This document shows, in pieces, positions 24,311 to 32,144 of a stretch of 64,000 nt of DNA. This DNA comes from Myxococcus dinghuensis (GTDB lineage Bacteria; Myxococcota; Myxococcia; Myxococcales; Myxococcaceae), in NCBI RefSeq assembly GCF_024198235.1, contig NZ_JAKCFB010000025.1, forward strand, positions 1 through 64,000. Reading direction: 5' to 3'. The position numbers and the translations under genes are program-made. The notes under the pieces are model-generated. The model was not told where the DNA came from. It ran no database searches and was given only the letters and a program-made list of their open reading frames with translations. Position 1 is the first letter of the stretch, and every line of letters begins with the position of its first letter.

Positions 24311-27076
24311 TCAGTAGGTCCCCTTCACGCCGAGCATGGGGAGGATGATGGGGAGGCTCGCGGGCTTGCGCTCGGGCTGGCCTTGCATGTCGAAGCCATA
24401 GTCATACGCGAACACCTCCTGCTGGGCGGAGACGTTGAGGATGTCCAGGGACGCGTCGAGCGTGAAGTCGTCCATGGCCCACGACTTCGCCACGCGCAGG
24501 TCCACGCGGAAGAACGCGTCGAGCCGCTCGGCCTGGTCCCGTCCCTGCCGCACCCAGTGCTGTCGGCCCTGCTCGTCGGCGACGAGGCGCTGGGTCAGCG
24601 TGGTGATTTCCCCCGACTCCGGGCGGCCGGTGTTGAAGTGGACCACCGTCCCCACCGTCCAGTTGTTGCCGAGCTTGTAGCTGAGCGCCGCGTTGACGAC
24701 GTGCGCCTGCTCGAAGGCGAACGGCAGGGTGCCCTCCACCGTCTCCACCACGTGGTCGGTGTCGCTGTAGCGGTCGAACCACACGCGGCGCTTGCTCTGG
24801 AGGAAGCTGTAGGAGACCCAGCCGAACCAGTCCCGCCCCAGCGGGTGACGCGCCATCAGCTCGAGGCCGTAGGCGTAGCCGCTCGCGGACGGGTCGGGGA
24901 CGTCCAGCCCGCGGCGTCGCCGGTTCTCCACCACGTCCTGGAGGTTCAGCTCCACCGTGCGTGACAGCGGGTTGTAGAAGGCGTCCGCGCTCACCTCCAG
25001 GCCCTCGAGGGCCTTCCACTCCGCGCCCACGGTGAACTGCAGGCCCTCCTGGAGCCCGTAGCGCAGGCTCGAGGTGTCCACCGCGGGCAGGTGGATGAGC
25101 ACCGTGGGCGACTGGTGGAACAGCCCCGCGCCTCCCTTGAGCGCGAGCGTGTCCGTGAGCTGGTGGCGCACGGTGAGGCGCGGCTCCGCCACCGTGTGGT
25201 CGATGCCGGGAGACAGGTGGTAGTTGTCCACGCGCACGCCGGGCTGGAACAGCCAGCGCTCCACGGGCACCCACGTCACCTGGGCGTACGCGCCCGCGAA
25301 CGTCGCCAGCGAGGACGGGCTCTTCACCGGGTCCGGTCCCTCCGTCGGGTCGTACCCCGGAGGGATGGCCGTGCCGGTGATGCGCGTGGCCGCCCGCCGG
25401 TGCTCCACGTCGCCGCCCACCGCGACCTCCACCGTGTCGCCCACGCGCCGCTTCCAGCCCGCGCGCGCCGCGTACGTCGTCTGCTCCAGCCCGTACTCGC
25501 CGACGGCGTCCACCTCGATGGCGCCGCTCGAGCGGAGGACGGACTCCTCCCCGGTGAGGCCCACGCTGTCGGCTCCCGCGGTGAGACCGACCTCCAGCTC
25601 GCCGCCCGCCACCGGGTGTGTGCCCCGCAGGTCCACGCGGTGGAAGCGCGAGACGACGCGCGCCCCCGTGTTCCCCACGAACTCCGTCGCCGGCGCCGCG
25701 CCCACGTCGTCGGAGCTGCCCAGCGCGAACAACCGCACCCGGCCCTGGCCCACCTTCTGCTCGACGCGCGCCTGGTAGTCCCAGAAGTTGGCGTGGACGC
25801 GCTCCGCCTCCTTGTTGCTCAACAGCGCCGCGCCCAGCGTCACCAGCAGCGCGGAGTAGCTGACGCGCCCCGCGACGCTGACGGAGGTGCCGGTGCTCTC
25901 GAACGGGTACTCGACGAAGCCTCCGCTGTTGAGGAGGTCCGCGTAGGCGGTGAAGTGCAGCCGGTCCTCGCGCGGACGGCTCAGCCGGCCCTCCACCGCG
26001 CCCCCCAGGTTGCGGCCGTACTGCACCGGCGGCGTGCCCGGGTAGAAGTCGATGGTGTCGATGAAGTCCGGGTGGATGACGGCGGGGCCGAGCAGCAGGT
26101 GGTACAGCATGGGGATGCGCACGCCGTCGAGGTAGAAGCCCGTGGCCGCCGGCTGACTGCCCCGCACGACGGGATAGCTGATGCCCGACGCGAGGCTGCC
26201 CACGCCCGGCATCAACATCACCACGCGGAACGGGTCGCCCTGCGTGCCGGGCACCTCCCGCAGCTCCTGCTCGTGCAAGGTGATGCGCGTCACCTCCGTG
26301 CGGGGGCGCTCGTCGCGCACCACCGTCTCGTAGGGGTTCACGCGCCCCGGCTGGAGCCGGTAGACCACCTGGAGCGACTGGCCCGGGGACAGCGTCTCCT
26401 CGAACACGCCGGGCGGGTGACCGGGGGCGCGCACCTCCACGCGGTGCTTGCCGGGCGCGACCTCCACTTGGAAGCGCCCCTGGGCGTCCACGCCGCCCGC
26501 GGGCTCCGCGCTCCCGTCGAGGAAGAGGGTGGCGTCCGCGAGCGGGCGGCGCGTGCCCCGCGCGCGGACCTCGCCGGTCAGGCGCGCGGTGGCCCGGGGC
26601 ATGGGCGCCGCGGGGGGCTCGAACCGGTACACGAAGGGCAGCCGCACGGCGACGGCGGTGCCCGCCAGCGTTGCGGGGGTGAAGCGCAGGCCCGGCGCGG
26701 CCTTCAGCGCGGCCTCGGTGAGCCGGGGTTCGCCCGCGGGGGTCACCAGCTTCACCTCCGTGACCGCGCCCAGGGCGTCCACGAGCAGCTCCAGCGTCAC
26801 CTCGCCCGCCGTCCCCTCCAGGCCCTCCGGCCACGGGGCGGGGGCGTCCTGCGCCAGGGCGGGCGGCACGAGCTTCACCTCGCGTCCGTCCGGCGAGAGC
26901 CCCAGGCGCGCGGCGTCCTCGGCGGACACGCTCGCGCCGCCGTCACCCGTCTTCAGCTCGACTTCGACCGGGCGAGGCTCGCTGGCGGGGGAGGGCAGCC
27001 CCTGGGCCGCGACGACACGGGGGGCGGCGACGGCCCACAGGAGCAGGGACACGACGAGACAACGGCGCGGCAGCAT
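24311..27076 (-). CDS. TonB-dependent outer-membrane receptor with N-terminal TonB_C-like domain
   Basis: A 921-residue outer-membrane protein. After the signal peptide (1-24, ending VVAA) residues about 88-153 match the TonB C-terminal domain pattern: GEVTLELLVDALGAVTEVKL, then EAALKAAPGLRFTPA and VRLPFVYRFE. A carboxypeptidase-regulatory-like beta domain (about 165-232) follows, then a plug (about 250-370, VVMLMPGVGSLASGISYPVVR) and a 22-strand-type barrel ending in aromatic Tyr. TonB_C is normally part of the energiser, not of the receptor. The ATG at 27076 begins the signal peptide. It heads an operon with the lipoprotein gene 1 bp downstream. Ligand unknown; iron chelates, glycans and peptides are all possible. 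The Oar-like receptors of myxobacteria are the nearest style. Confidence 0.85.
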   Translation of the reverse strand: MLPRRCLVVSLLLWAVAAPRVVAAQGLPSPASEPRPVEVELKTGDGGASVSAEDAARLGLSPDGREVKLVPPALAQDAPAPWPEGLEGTAGEVTLELLVDALGAVTEVKLVTPAGEPRLTEAALKAAPGLRFTPATLAGTAVAVRLPFVYRFEPPAAPMPRATARLTGEVRARGTRRPLADATLFLDGSAEPAGGVDAQGRFQVEVAPGKHRVEVRAPGHPPGVFEETLSPGQSLQVVYRLQPGRVNPYETVVRDERPRTEVTRITLHEQELREVPGTQGDPFRVVMLMPGVGSLASGISYPVVRGSQPAATGFYLDGVRIPMLYHLLLGPAVIHPDFIDTIDFYPGTPPVQYGRNLGGAVEGRLSRPREDRLHFTAYADLLNSGGFVEYPFESTGTSVSVAGRVSYSALLVTLGAALLSNKEAERVHANFWDYQARVEQKVGQGRVRLFALGSSDDVGAAPATEFVGNTGARVVSRFHRVDLRGTHPVAGGELEVGLTAGADSVGLTGEESVLRSSGAIEVDAVGEYGLEQTTYAARAGWKRRVGDTVEVAVGGDVEHRRAATRITGTAIPPGYDPTEGPDPVKSPSSLATFAGAYAQVTWVPVERWLFQPGVRVDNYHLSPGIDHTVAEPRLTVRHQLTDTLALKGGAGLFHQSPTVLIHLPAVDTSSLRYGLQEGLQFTVGAEWKALEGLEVSADAFYNPLSRTVELNLQDVVENRRRRGLDVPDPSASGYAYGLELMARHPLGRDWFGWVSYSFLQSKRRVWFDRYSDTDHVVETVEGTLPFAFEQAHVVNAALSYKLGNNWTVGTVVHFNTGRPESGEITTLTQRLVADEQGRQHWVRQGRDQAERLDAFFRVDLRVAKSWAMDDFTLDASLDILNVSAQQEVFAYDYGFDMQGQPERKPASLPIILPMLGVKGTY

Positions 27077-27396
27077 GGACCCCCACGAACACCCCGGACG
27101 CGTGGAACTGTCACTTCCGGCCAGCGACCCCGTGCGCGCGGGAGCGCAGCCTCTCCTCGGATGCCCATCCGAGTCCAACAATCGTTCTCGCTGGAGGAAC
27201 GGTGGATGGAGCGCCGCGTCGCGGCGACGCATGGCGTCGAGGTGGGGCGCCAGCGTGGGGCCGTGGACCCTTCGGTTGGACCTCCAGACGCCCTCGTGTG
27301 TGGCACCTCACGGAGGAGGGGCCCGGGCCCCGAGCGTGGCTGGCGCGGGCGCGCGCGCGGCGTGACGTCTCGGGTGGGGATGGAGCGGGAGGACCC
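27077..27396. other. 320-bp divergent promoter region
   Basis: This separates the TonB-dependent receptor operon (minus) from the GRAS-domain gene (plus). It contains an inverted repeat at 27156-27173, a few AT-richer bases around 27170-27190, and the GGGAGG ribosome binding site of the GRAS gene near 27388-27393. I see no gene in it. Confidence 0.65.
27156..27173. promoter_or_regulatory. Inverted repeat in receptor/GRAS divergent region
   Basis: CTCGGAT-GCCC-ATCCGAG: perfect 7-nt arms with a 4-nt centre, 80 bp upstream of the receptor start and about 220 bp upstream of the GRAS gene. It could be a repressor site for the receptor operon. No matching regulator is identified, and a chance palindrome is possible. 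Confidence 0.35.
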
Positions 27397-28512
27397 ATGC
27401 ACACGGCGAAGGATGAGCTGCTCTTCCGGGGGATGGAGCGGGCACTGGCGGGGCGGCCCGACGAGGCCCGGGCGGCCCTGGCCTCCCTGACGGGCCTGCT
27501 GGACGTGGAGGCCGAACCCCAGGACCTGGACTACCAGCTCTTCGCCTCGGCCATCGCCAGGCGGCTGGACGACACGCGCCCGGGACCGCGCAACCCCTAC
27601 CTGCACCCGCCCCCCGACGCGGGCGGACGGCAGATCGACCTGTTCCGGCTGTTGATGGCGCACATGCCGCTGGCGGCCACGGCGGACGCGCTCGCGAACG
27701 CGACGCTGGTGGAGCTGCTCGGGGGACACGACGAGGCGACGCTGGTGGACGTGGGCATGGGGCAGGGCCGCCAGGAGGCGCGGCTGCTGCGGCGCCTGGC
27801 GGAGCGGGGCGCGCTGCCCCGGCGGCTCACCCTGGTGGGCGTGGACCCCAGCGGCGACAGCCTCGCGCAGGCGGAGGTGACCGTGGCCGACGTGGCGCGC
27901 GAGGTGGGCGCGGAGGTGGTGTTCGAGGCCTGGGTCGCGCCCGTGGAGCGGGTGTCCGGGGCGCGGTGGGCGCGGCTGGGCGGGCTGCCCCGCCCGCTGG
28001 TGGTCAACGCGGCCTTCTCGCTGCACCACGTGGCGGAGGCGCCCGGGAGCGAGGGCGCGGCGCGCGACGCCGTCCTGCGCCACCTGCGCGCGCTCGAGCC
28101 CTCCGGGCTGGTGCTGTGCGAGCCCAACGTGGACCACTTCCTCGCGCCGCCGCTGGAGCGCTTCGCCCACGCCTGGAACCATTTCACGCACGTCTTCCAG
28201 TTGCTGGATACGCTGCCGGTGCCGCGCGAGGCCCGCGTGGCCATCAAGCGGTTCTACGGCCGGGAGGTGGATGACGTGGTGGGCACGGTGGACGAGTCGG
28301 CGCGCTGCGAGCGCCACGAGCTGGCGCGGACCTGGGGAGACCGGCTGCGCCGCGCGGGCTTCGCGCCGCTGGAGGCGCTGGCGCGGGTGTCCGTCCCGGT
28401 GCACCCGGCGCTCACCACGCGGCGGGAGCCGGGGATGGTGGGCCTGTGCTGGCGGGACGAGCTGCTCGTGGCGGTGCTGGGCGCGCGCCCGGCGGTGGAG
28501 GCGCGCCCGTGA
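27397..28512 (+). CDS. Bacterial GRAS-domain protein, putative SAM-dependent methyltransferase
   Basis: A 371-residue cytoplasmic protein, ATG at 27397 after GGGAGG. Landmarks run in the order of GRAS proteins: FRLLMAHMPLA and ATLVELLGG (leucine-heptad-like region, 83-110), TLVDVGMGQGRQEARLLRRL (115-134, the VHIID-like strand with a SAM-type glycine loop), and VVNAAFSLHHV (202-212). Then VLCEPNVDHFLAPPLERFAHAW with VFQLLDTLP (PFYRE-like, 239-274), RCERHELARTWGDRLRRAGF (303-322), and GMVGLCWRDELLVAV (346-360, SAW-like). Bacterial GRAS proteins are Rossmann methyltransferases related to the plant transcription regulators. The substrate is unknown. Its stop overlaps the pncC start (GTGA), so the two are translationally coupled. 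Confidence 0.8.
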   Translation: MHTAKDELLFRGMERALAGRPDEARAALASLTGLLDVEAEPQDLDYQLFASAIARRLDDTRPGPRNPYLHPPPDAGGRQIDLFRLLMAHMPLAATADALANATLVELLGGHDEATLVDVGMGQGRQEARLLRRLAERGALPRRLTLVGVDPSGDSLAQAEVTVADVAREVGAEVVFEAWVAPVERVSGARWARLGGLPRPLVVNAAFSLHHVAEAPGSEGAARDAVLRHLRALEPSGLVLCEPNVDHFLAPPLERFAHAWNHFTHVFQLLDTLPVPREARVAIKRFYGREVDDVVGTVDESARCERHELARTWGDRLRRAGFAPLEALARVSVPVHPALTTRREPGMVGLCWRDELLVAVLGARPAVEARP

Positions 28513-28997
28513 CGGACGACGTGTTGGCGGCGCGGGTGCTGGAGCGCTGCGGGCGGCTGGGGGTGCGGCTGGTGCTGGTGGAGGCGTGCACGGGCGGCGG
28601 GCTGTGCGCGCGGCTGACGGACGTGCCCGGCGCGTCCGCGGTGGTGGAGCGCGGCTTCGTGCCGTACTCGCACGAGTCCAAGGTCGAGCAGTTGGGCGTC
28701 CCGCTCGAGCTGCTCCAGGCGCATGGCTCGGTGAGCGCGGAGGCCGCGGAGGCCCTGGCGCTCGCGGCGCTGGAGCGCTCCCGCGCGGACTGGAGCGTGG
28801 CGGAGACGGGCATCGCCGGGCCGGGAGGCGGTACGCCCCAGAAGCCGGTGGGACTGGCCTTCATCGCCGTGGCGCGGCGGGGCGCACGCGCCACCGTGGA
28901 GCGGCACCTGTTCACGGGAGACCGGAGCCAGGTGCGCCGGGCCGTGGCGGAGCGGGCACTCGGGCTCTTGCTCGAGCGGTTGAACGTCGAATCCTGA
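28509..28997 (+). CDS. pncC: CinA-family nicotinamide-nucleotide amidase
   Basis: A 162-residue protein, the usual length of a stand-alone CinA C-terminal domain. EACTGGGLCARLTDVPGAS (21-39) is the ES/ACTGG...LT.VPG.S motif and ETGIAGPGGGTPQKPVG (98-114) is the GIAGPGGG....PVG motif. PncC hydrolyses nicotinamide mononucleotide to nicotinate mononucleotide, recycling the pyridine by-product of DNA ligase and other NAD users. The start is a GTG that overlaps the stop of the GRAS gene by 4 bp. The catalytic-region Ser of the canonical ESCTGG is Ala here (EACTGG), a common variant. The coupling with a GRAS methyltransferase hints at a link between methylation and NMN metabolism, but that is inference. 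Confidence 0.9.
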   Translation: MTDDVLAARVLERCGRLGVRLVLVEACTGGGLCARLTDVPGASAVVERGFVPYSHESKVEQLGVPLELLQAHGSVSAEAAEALALAALERSRADWSVAETGIAGPGGGTPQKPVGLAFIAVARRGARATVERHLFTGDRSQVRRAVAERALGLLLERLNVES

Positions 28998-29079
28998 ACT
29001 GGACTCCGCGCCCTCCCCGCCGGGTGTCTGGGAAGCACGCGTCCCGGCACCTACCTTTCGGGCGGCGAAGGAGTGCCTG

Positions 29080-29484
29080 GTGTTCCGAATCGAAGTCGAC
29101 CGCGAGCAGTCCGTCCTCGGGTTCGTGCTGGACGGCTACATCCGGGTACAGGAGATGGAGTCGTTCGTGGCGGAGCTGGAGCGCGCCACGGACTCGCTGA
29201 CGGGGCGCGACATCAAGATTCTCGCGGACCTGCGCACCTTCCGCCCGGCCTCGCCGGAGGCCGCGGACATGATTCGCCGCGTGCAGGAGTACGGCCTGCG
29301 CTCGGGCGTGGTGCGCGTGGCGGAGCTGGTGGAGAGCCAAATCGTCGCGCACCAGCTCAACCGCGTCGCCGCGGGCAGCCGCACCAACCGCATCCTCCGC
29401 CGCTTCTGGGAGGAGCCCTCCGCGCGTCAGTGGCTCCTCACCGGCGAACCGGAGGACGGCGACGACCCGGCCGTGTCGCGCTGA
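29080..29484 (+). CDS. STAS/SpoIIAA-like protein
   Basis: A 134-residue cytoplasmic protein with a GTG start at 29080 preceded by AAGGAG. The pattern is that of the SpoIIAA-like/STAS alpha-beta fold: FRIEVDREQSVLGFVLDGYI (strand pair), a helix with EMESFVAELERATDSL, DIKILADLRTFRPAS (central strand) and a helix AADMIRRVQEYGLRSG. The hydrophobic tail FWEEPSARQWL is frequent in this myxobacterial family. No phosphorylatable Ser in the canonical anti-anti-sigma position is evident, so it should not be assumed to be a partner-switching antagonist. It stands alone 82 bp after pncC and is followed by the AT-rich leader of the metalloprotease gene. Confidence 0.72.
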   Translation: MFRIEVDREQSVLGFVLDGYIRVQEMESFVAELERATDSLTGRDIKILADLRTFRPASPEAADMIRRVQEYGLRSGVVRVAELVESQIVAHQLNRVAAGSRTNRILRRFWEEPSARQWLLTGEPEDGDDPAVSR

Positions 29485-29542
29485 CCTCCCGCCCACCGGA
29501 CACCCCGTGTTTCATGGCCGGGTGCGGCATCTCGCAATCACT

Positions 29543-29563
29543 TTCAAACACGTTTGAATTCAA
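29543..29563. promoter_or_regulatory. Two overlapping palindromes upstream of the metalloprotease
   Basis: TTCAAAC-AC-GTTTGAA (29543-29558) is a perfect 16-bp inverted repeat and TTGAATTCAA (29554-29563) is a perfect 10-bp palindrome sharing its right arm. They lie in an AT-rich island between two GC-rich genes, about 240 bp upstream of the M4 protease start. This looks like a multi-subunit operator. Confidence 0.5.
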
Positions 29564-29568
29564 CACAG

Positions 29569-29598
29569 TCTCGCGAATTGTTTCAGTGTGACGCGAGA
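29569..29598. promoter_or_regulatory. Inverted repeat TCTCGCG/CGCGAGA
   Basis: Arms TCTCGCG (29569-29575) and CGCGAGA (29592-29598) are perfectly complementary across a 16-nt AT-richer spacer. The arms are about two helical turns apart, suitable for a dimeric or dimer-of-dimers regulator. A similar half element (ctcgcaatca) occurs at 29531. Confidence 0.4.
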
Positions 29599-29672
29599 TT
29601 GCCCGCGAGGGTGCGGTCCGGCGCGACTGCCCAGGCGCGAACCTGGACCATTCTCGCTCCACGAGGGAGCAG

Positions 29673-29693
29673 CACGTAAAGGATGTTTACGTG
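29673..29693 (+). promoter_or_regulatory. 8-bp-arm inverted repeat followed by T4: operator or terminator
   Basis: CACGTAAA (29673-29680), spacer GGATG, then TTTACGTG (29686-29693), followed directly by TTTT. It can be read as a 13-bp-spaced operator or as a hairpin terminator for the STAS-like gene 190 bp upstream. The AT-rich stem favours a regulatory site. It is 103 bp from the protease TTG start. Confidence 0.45.
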
Positions 29694-29796
29694 TTTTCCC
29701 TCGAAATATATCGAAACATGAATAAACGAATTAAAAATTGAAATCGTAATTCCTAGTGTGTCACGAATACCTGGCCTTTTACCGGAGGTACTGCGT

Positions 29797-32028
29797 TTGG
29801 CTCATCGAGTCCTGAAGTCGATTGGCGCGGCTTGGTTGGGTGTTGCGCTCACTGCGTGTGGCACCGTGGAGTCCGCTGGCGAGGAGACGAAGGCTCCTGA
29901 TGCGAAGTCGGGTGGAGACATCCAGACCTCCCTCGGCAAGCTGCCGGCCGCGGGCGTCGCGAGCGTCCACGCCGACGGCATCCCCGACACCGTCGTGGGT
30001 GAGCTGGGCAAGGTGGAGCGCATGCTCTCCGCGCAGTCGGTGGCCCACGCGGCCTTCGCGGCGGCGCCGGCCCTGCAGAACATCGCGCCCATCTTCCGCC
30101 TGAGCGCGGACGACATGTTCCTCGACAGCGCGCGCACGGATGTCCGTGGCATCCAGCACCTGCGCTACAACCAGACCAAGAACGGCCTGGAGGTCGTGGG
30201 CCAGCAGCTGGTCGTGCACGTGGGCAAGGACGGCAACGTGTTCGCCGTCAACGGCTCCGCGCGTGACGGCGTGAACCTGCCCGCCACGCCGCTGCTCGGC
30301 GCGGCCGCCGCCTCCGCCCTGGCGGTGCGTGGCACCCAGGGCACGGGCGTCGTCGCCGACGGCGAGCCCCGCCTGGTCTACGTCCGCGACGACGCGGGCA
30401 CGCTGTTCCTCGCCTGGGAAGTGCGCGTGAAGGGCGAGAACCTCGACACCATGCCGCTGCTCGACAAGGTGTACGTGGACGCGCGCGGCAAGTCCGCCGT
30501 CGTGGCCCGCCACCCGCTCATCCACAGCGCCCTCAACCGCAAGGTGTACTCCGCCAACAACGGCACCACCACCCCGGGCACGCTCAAGCGCTCCGAGGGC
30601 CAGGCCGCCATCGGCGACGCCCACGTGGACATGAACTACGACCAGCTCGGGTTCACGTACAACTGCTACAAGACGCTGTTCAACCGCGACTCCATCAACA
30701 ACGCGGGCGCCACGCTCATCAGCACGGTTCACTACAGCACCAAGTACGTGAACGCCTACTGGGACGGCACCCAGATGGTGTACGGCGACGGCGACGGCGT
30801 GAACTCCATCGAGCTGGGCAAGGACGCGGACGTCACCGTCCACGAGCTGACCCACGCAGTGACGGAGAACGAGTCCAACCTCACCTACTCCGGCCAGTCC
30901 GGCGGCCTGAACGAGGCCATGTCGGACACCTTCTCCGCCATCTGCGAGAGCTGGGCCTCCGGCACCTGGAGCACCGCCGCGGACGTCTGGAAGATCGGCG
31001 AGGACATCTGGACCCCGGGCACCGCGGGCGACGCCCTGCGCTACATGGATGACCCGAAGAAGGACGGCGCCTCGCTGGACTACGCCTCCGACTACACGTC
31101 GAGCACGGACGTGCACTACAGCTCCGGCATCCCCAACCTGGCCTTCGCGCTGCTCTCCAAGGGTGGCACGCACCCGCGCGCCCGCTCCACCATCACGGTG
31201 CCGGCCATCGGCGTCGAGAAGGCCGCGCAGATCTGGTACCTCGCCAACACGGACCTCTACACGGCCGGCACCACCTTCGCCCAGGCGAAGACGTGGACCA
31301 TCCAGGCCGCGCAGCAGCTGGGCTACGACCAGGCCACGCAGGACGCCGTGAAGGCCGCGTGGGAGGCCGTGGGCGTGGGCGTCACCACGCCGCCGCAGCC
31401 GTCCACCCCGCTGACCAACAACGTCGCGGTGACGGGCATCGGCGGCAGCACGGGCAACCAGAAGTTCTACAGCCTGGTCGTCCCGGCCGGCGCCACCAGC
31501 CTGAAGTTCACCACCACCGGCGGCTCCGGTGACGTGGACATGTACGTCTCCTTCGGCACGCAGCCCAGCAGCTCGACCTACGACTGCAAGTCCGAGGGCA
31601 GCTCCACGGCGGAGACCTGCACCATCACCAACATCCAGGCGGGCACGTACCACGTGCTGCTCAGCGCCTACGCCACCTACTCCGGCGTGACGCTGCTCGG
31701 CGTGTACGGCACCACCACCTCGACCGTGCTGCAGAACGGTGTCCCGGTGACGGGCCTGGGCGCGGCCACGGGCGCGGCGGTGAACTACACGATGGACGTT
31801 CCGGCCAGCAAGGCGGTGACGTTCAAGATCGCCGGTGGCACGGGCGACGCGGACCTGTACGTCCGCTACAACGCCGCCCCCACGACCACCACGTACGACT
31901 GCCGCCCGTACCTGTCCGGCAACGCGGAGTCGTGCACCATCGCGGCCAAGACCACGGCCGGCAAGTACTACGTCATGGTGCGCGCCTACTCGACCTTCTC
32001 CGGCGTGTCGCTGACGGGTACGTACTAG
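29797..32028 (+). CDS. M4 (thermolysin-type) metalloprotease lipoprotein with two PPC domains
   Basis: A 743-residue exported zinc protease. The start is TTG at 29797, chosen because GGAGG lies 8 nt upstream and it yields a clean lipoprotein signal (AHRVLKSIGAAWLGVALTAC). An upstream in-frame GTG at 29758 would bury it. Next come an FTP/PepSY propeptide region, then the M4 catalytic domain with HELTH (349-353, Zn ligands and catalytic Glu) and GGLNEAMSD (third ligand E373). Two C-terminal pre-peptidase (PPC) beta-sandwich domains (about 543-640 and 648-743) each contain GDxDxYV and a C-C pair. PPC domains are normally removed or used for substrate binding. The gene is alone, behind a 312-bp AT-rich leader with several palindromes and before a strong terminator. 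It probably serves predation or nutrient scavenging. Confidence 0.93.
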   Translation: MAHRVLKSIGAAWLGVALTACGTVESAGEETKAPDAKSGGDIQTSLGKLPAAGVASVHADGIPDTVVGELGKVERMLSAQSVAHAAFAAAPALQNIAPIFRLSADDMFLDSARTDVRGIQHLRYNQTKNGLEVVGQQLVVHVGKDGNVFAVNGSARDGVNLPATPLLGAAAASALAVRGTQGTGVVADGEPRLVYVRDDAGTLFLAWEVRVKGENLDTMPLLDKVYVDARGKSAVVARHPLIHSALNRKVYSANNGTTTPGTLKRSEGQAAIGDAHVDMNYDQLGFTYNCYKTLFNRDSINNAGATLISTVHYSTKYVNAYWDGTQMVYGDGDGVNSIELGKDADVTVHELTHAVTENESNLTYSGQSGGLNEAMSDTFSAICESWASGTWSTAADVWKIGEDIWTPGTAGDALRYMDDPKKDGASLDYASDYTSSTDVHYSSGIPNLAFALLSKGGTHPRARSTITVPAIGVEKAAQIWYLANTDLYTAGTTFAQAKTWTIQAAQQLGYDQATQDAVKAAWEAVGVGVTTPPQPSTPLTNNVAVTGIGGSTGNQKFYSLVVPAGATSLKFTTTGGSGDVDMYVSFGTQPSSSTYDCKSEGSSTAETCTITNIQAGTYHVLLSAYATYSGVTLLGVYGTTTSTVLQNGVPVTGLGAATGAAVNYTMDVPASKAVTFKIAGGTGDADLYVRYNAAPTTTTYDCRPYLSGNAESCTIAAKTTAGKYYVMVRAYSTFSGVSLTGTY

Positions 32029-32056
32029 CCCCGTCCGTCACACCGAAGGGTTGAAC

Positions 32057-32098
32057 CAGCACCCGGGGGCCTTCGTGGCCGCCCGGGTGCTGTCTTTT
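32057..32098 (+). terminator. Rho-independent terminator of the M4 protease gene
   Basis: An 11-bp perfect stem (CAGCACCCGGG at 32057-32067 with 32082-32092), an inner 4-bp stem and a TCTTTT tract at 32093-32098, 28 bp after the stop codon. It is one of the clearest intrinsic terminators in the window. Confidence 0.9.
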
Positions 32099-32144
32099 CC
32101 GGGGCAGGGACCAGGGCGGGAGCGGCCCTGCGTCCAGGCGCGGG

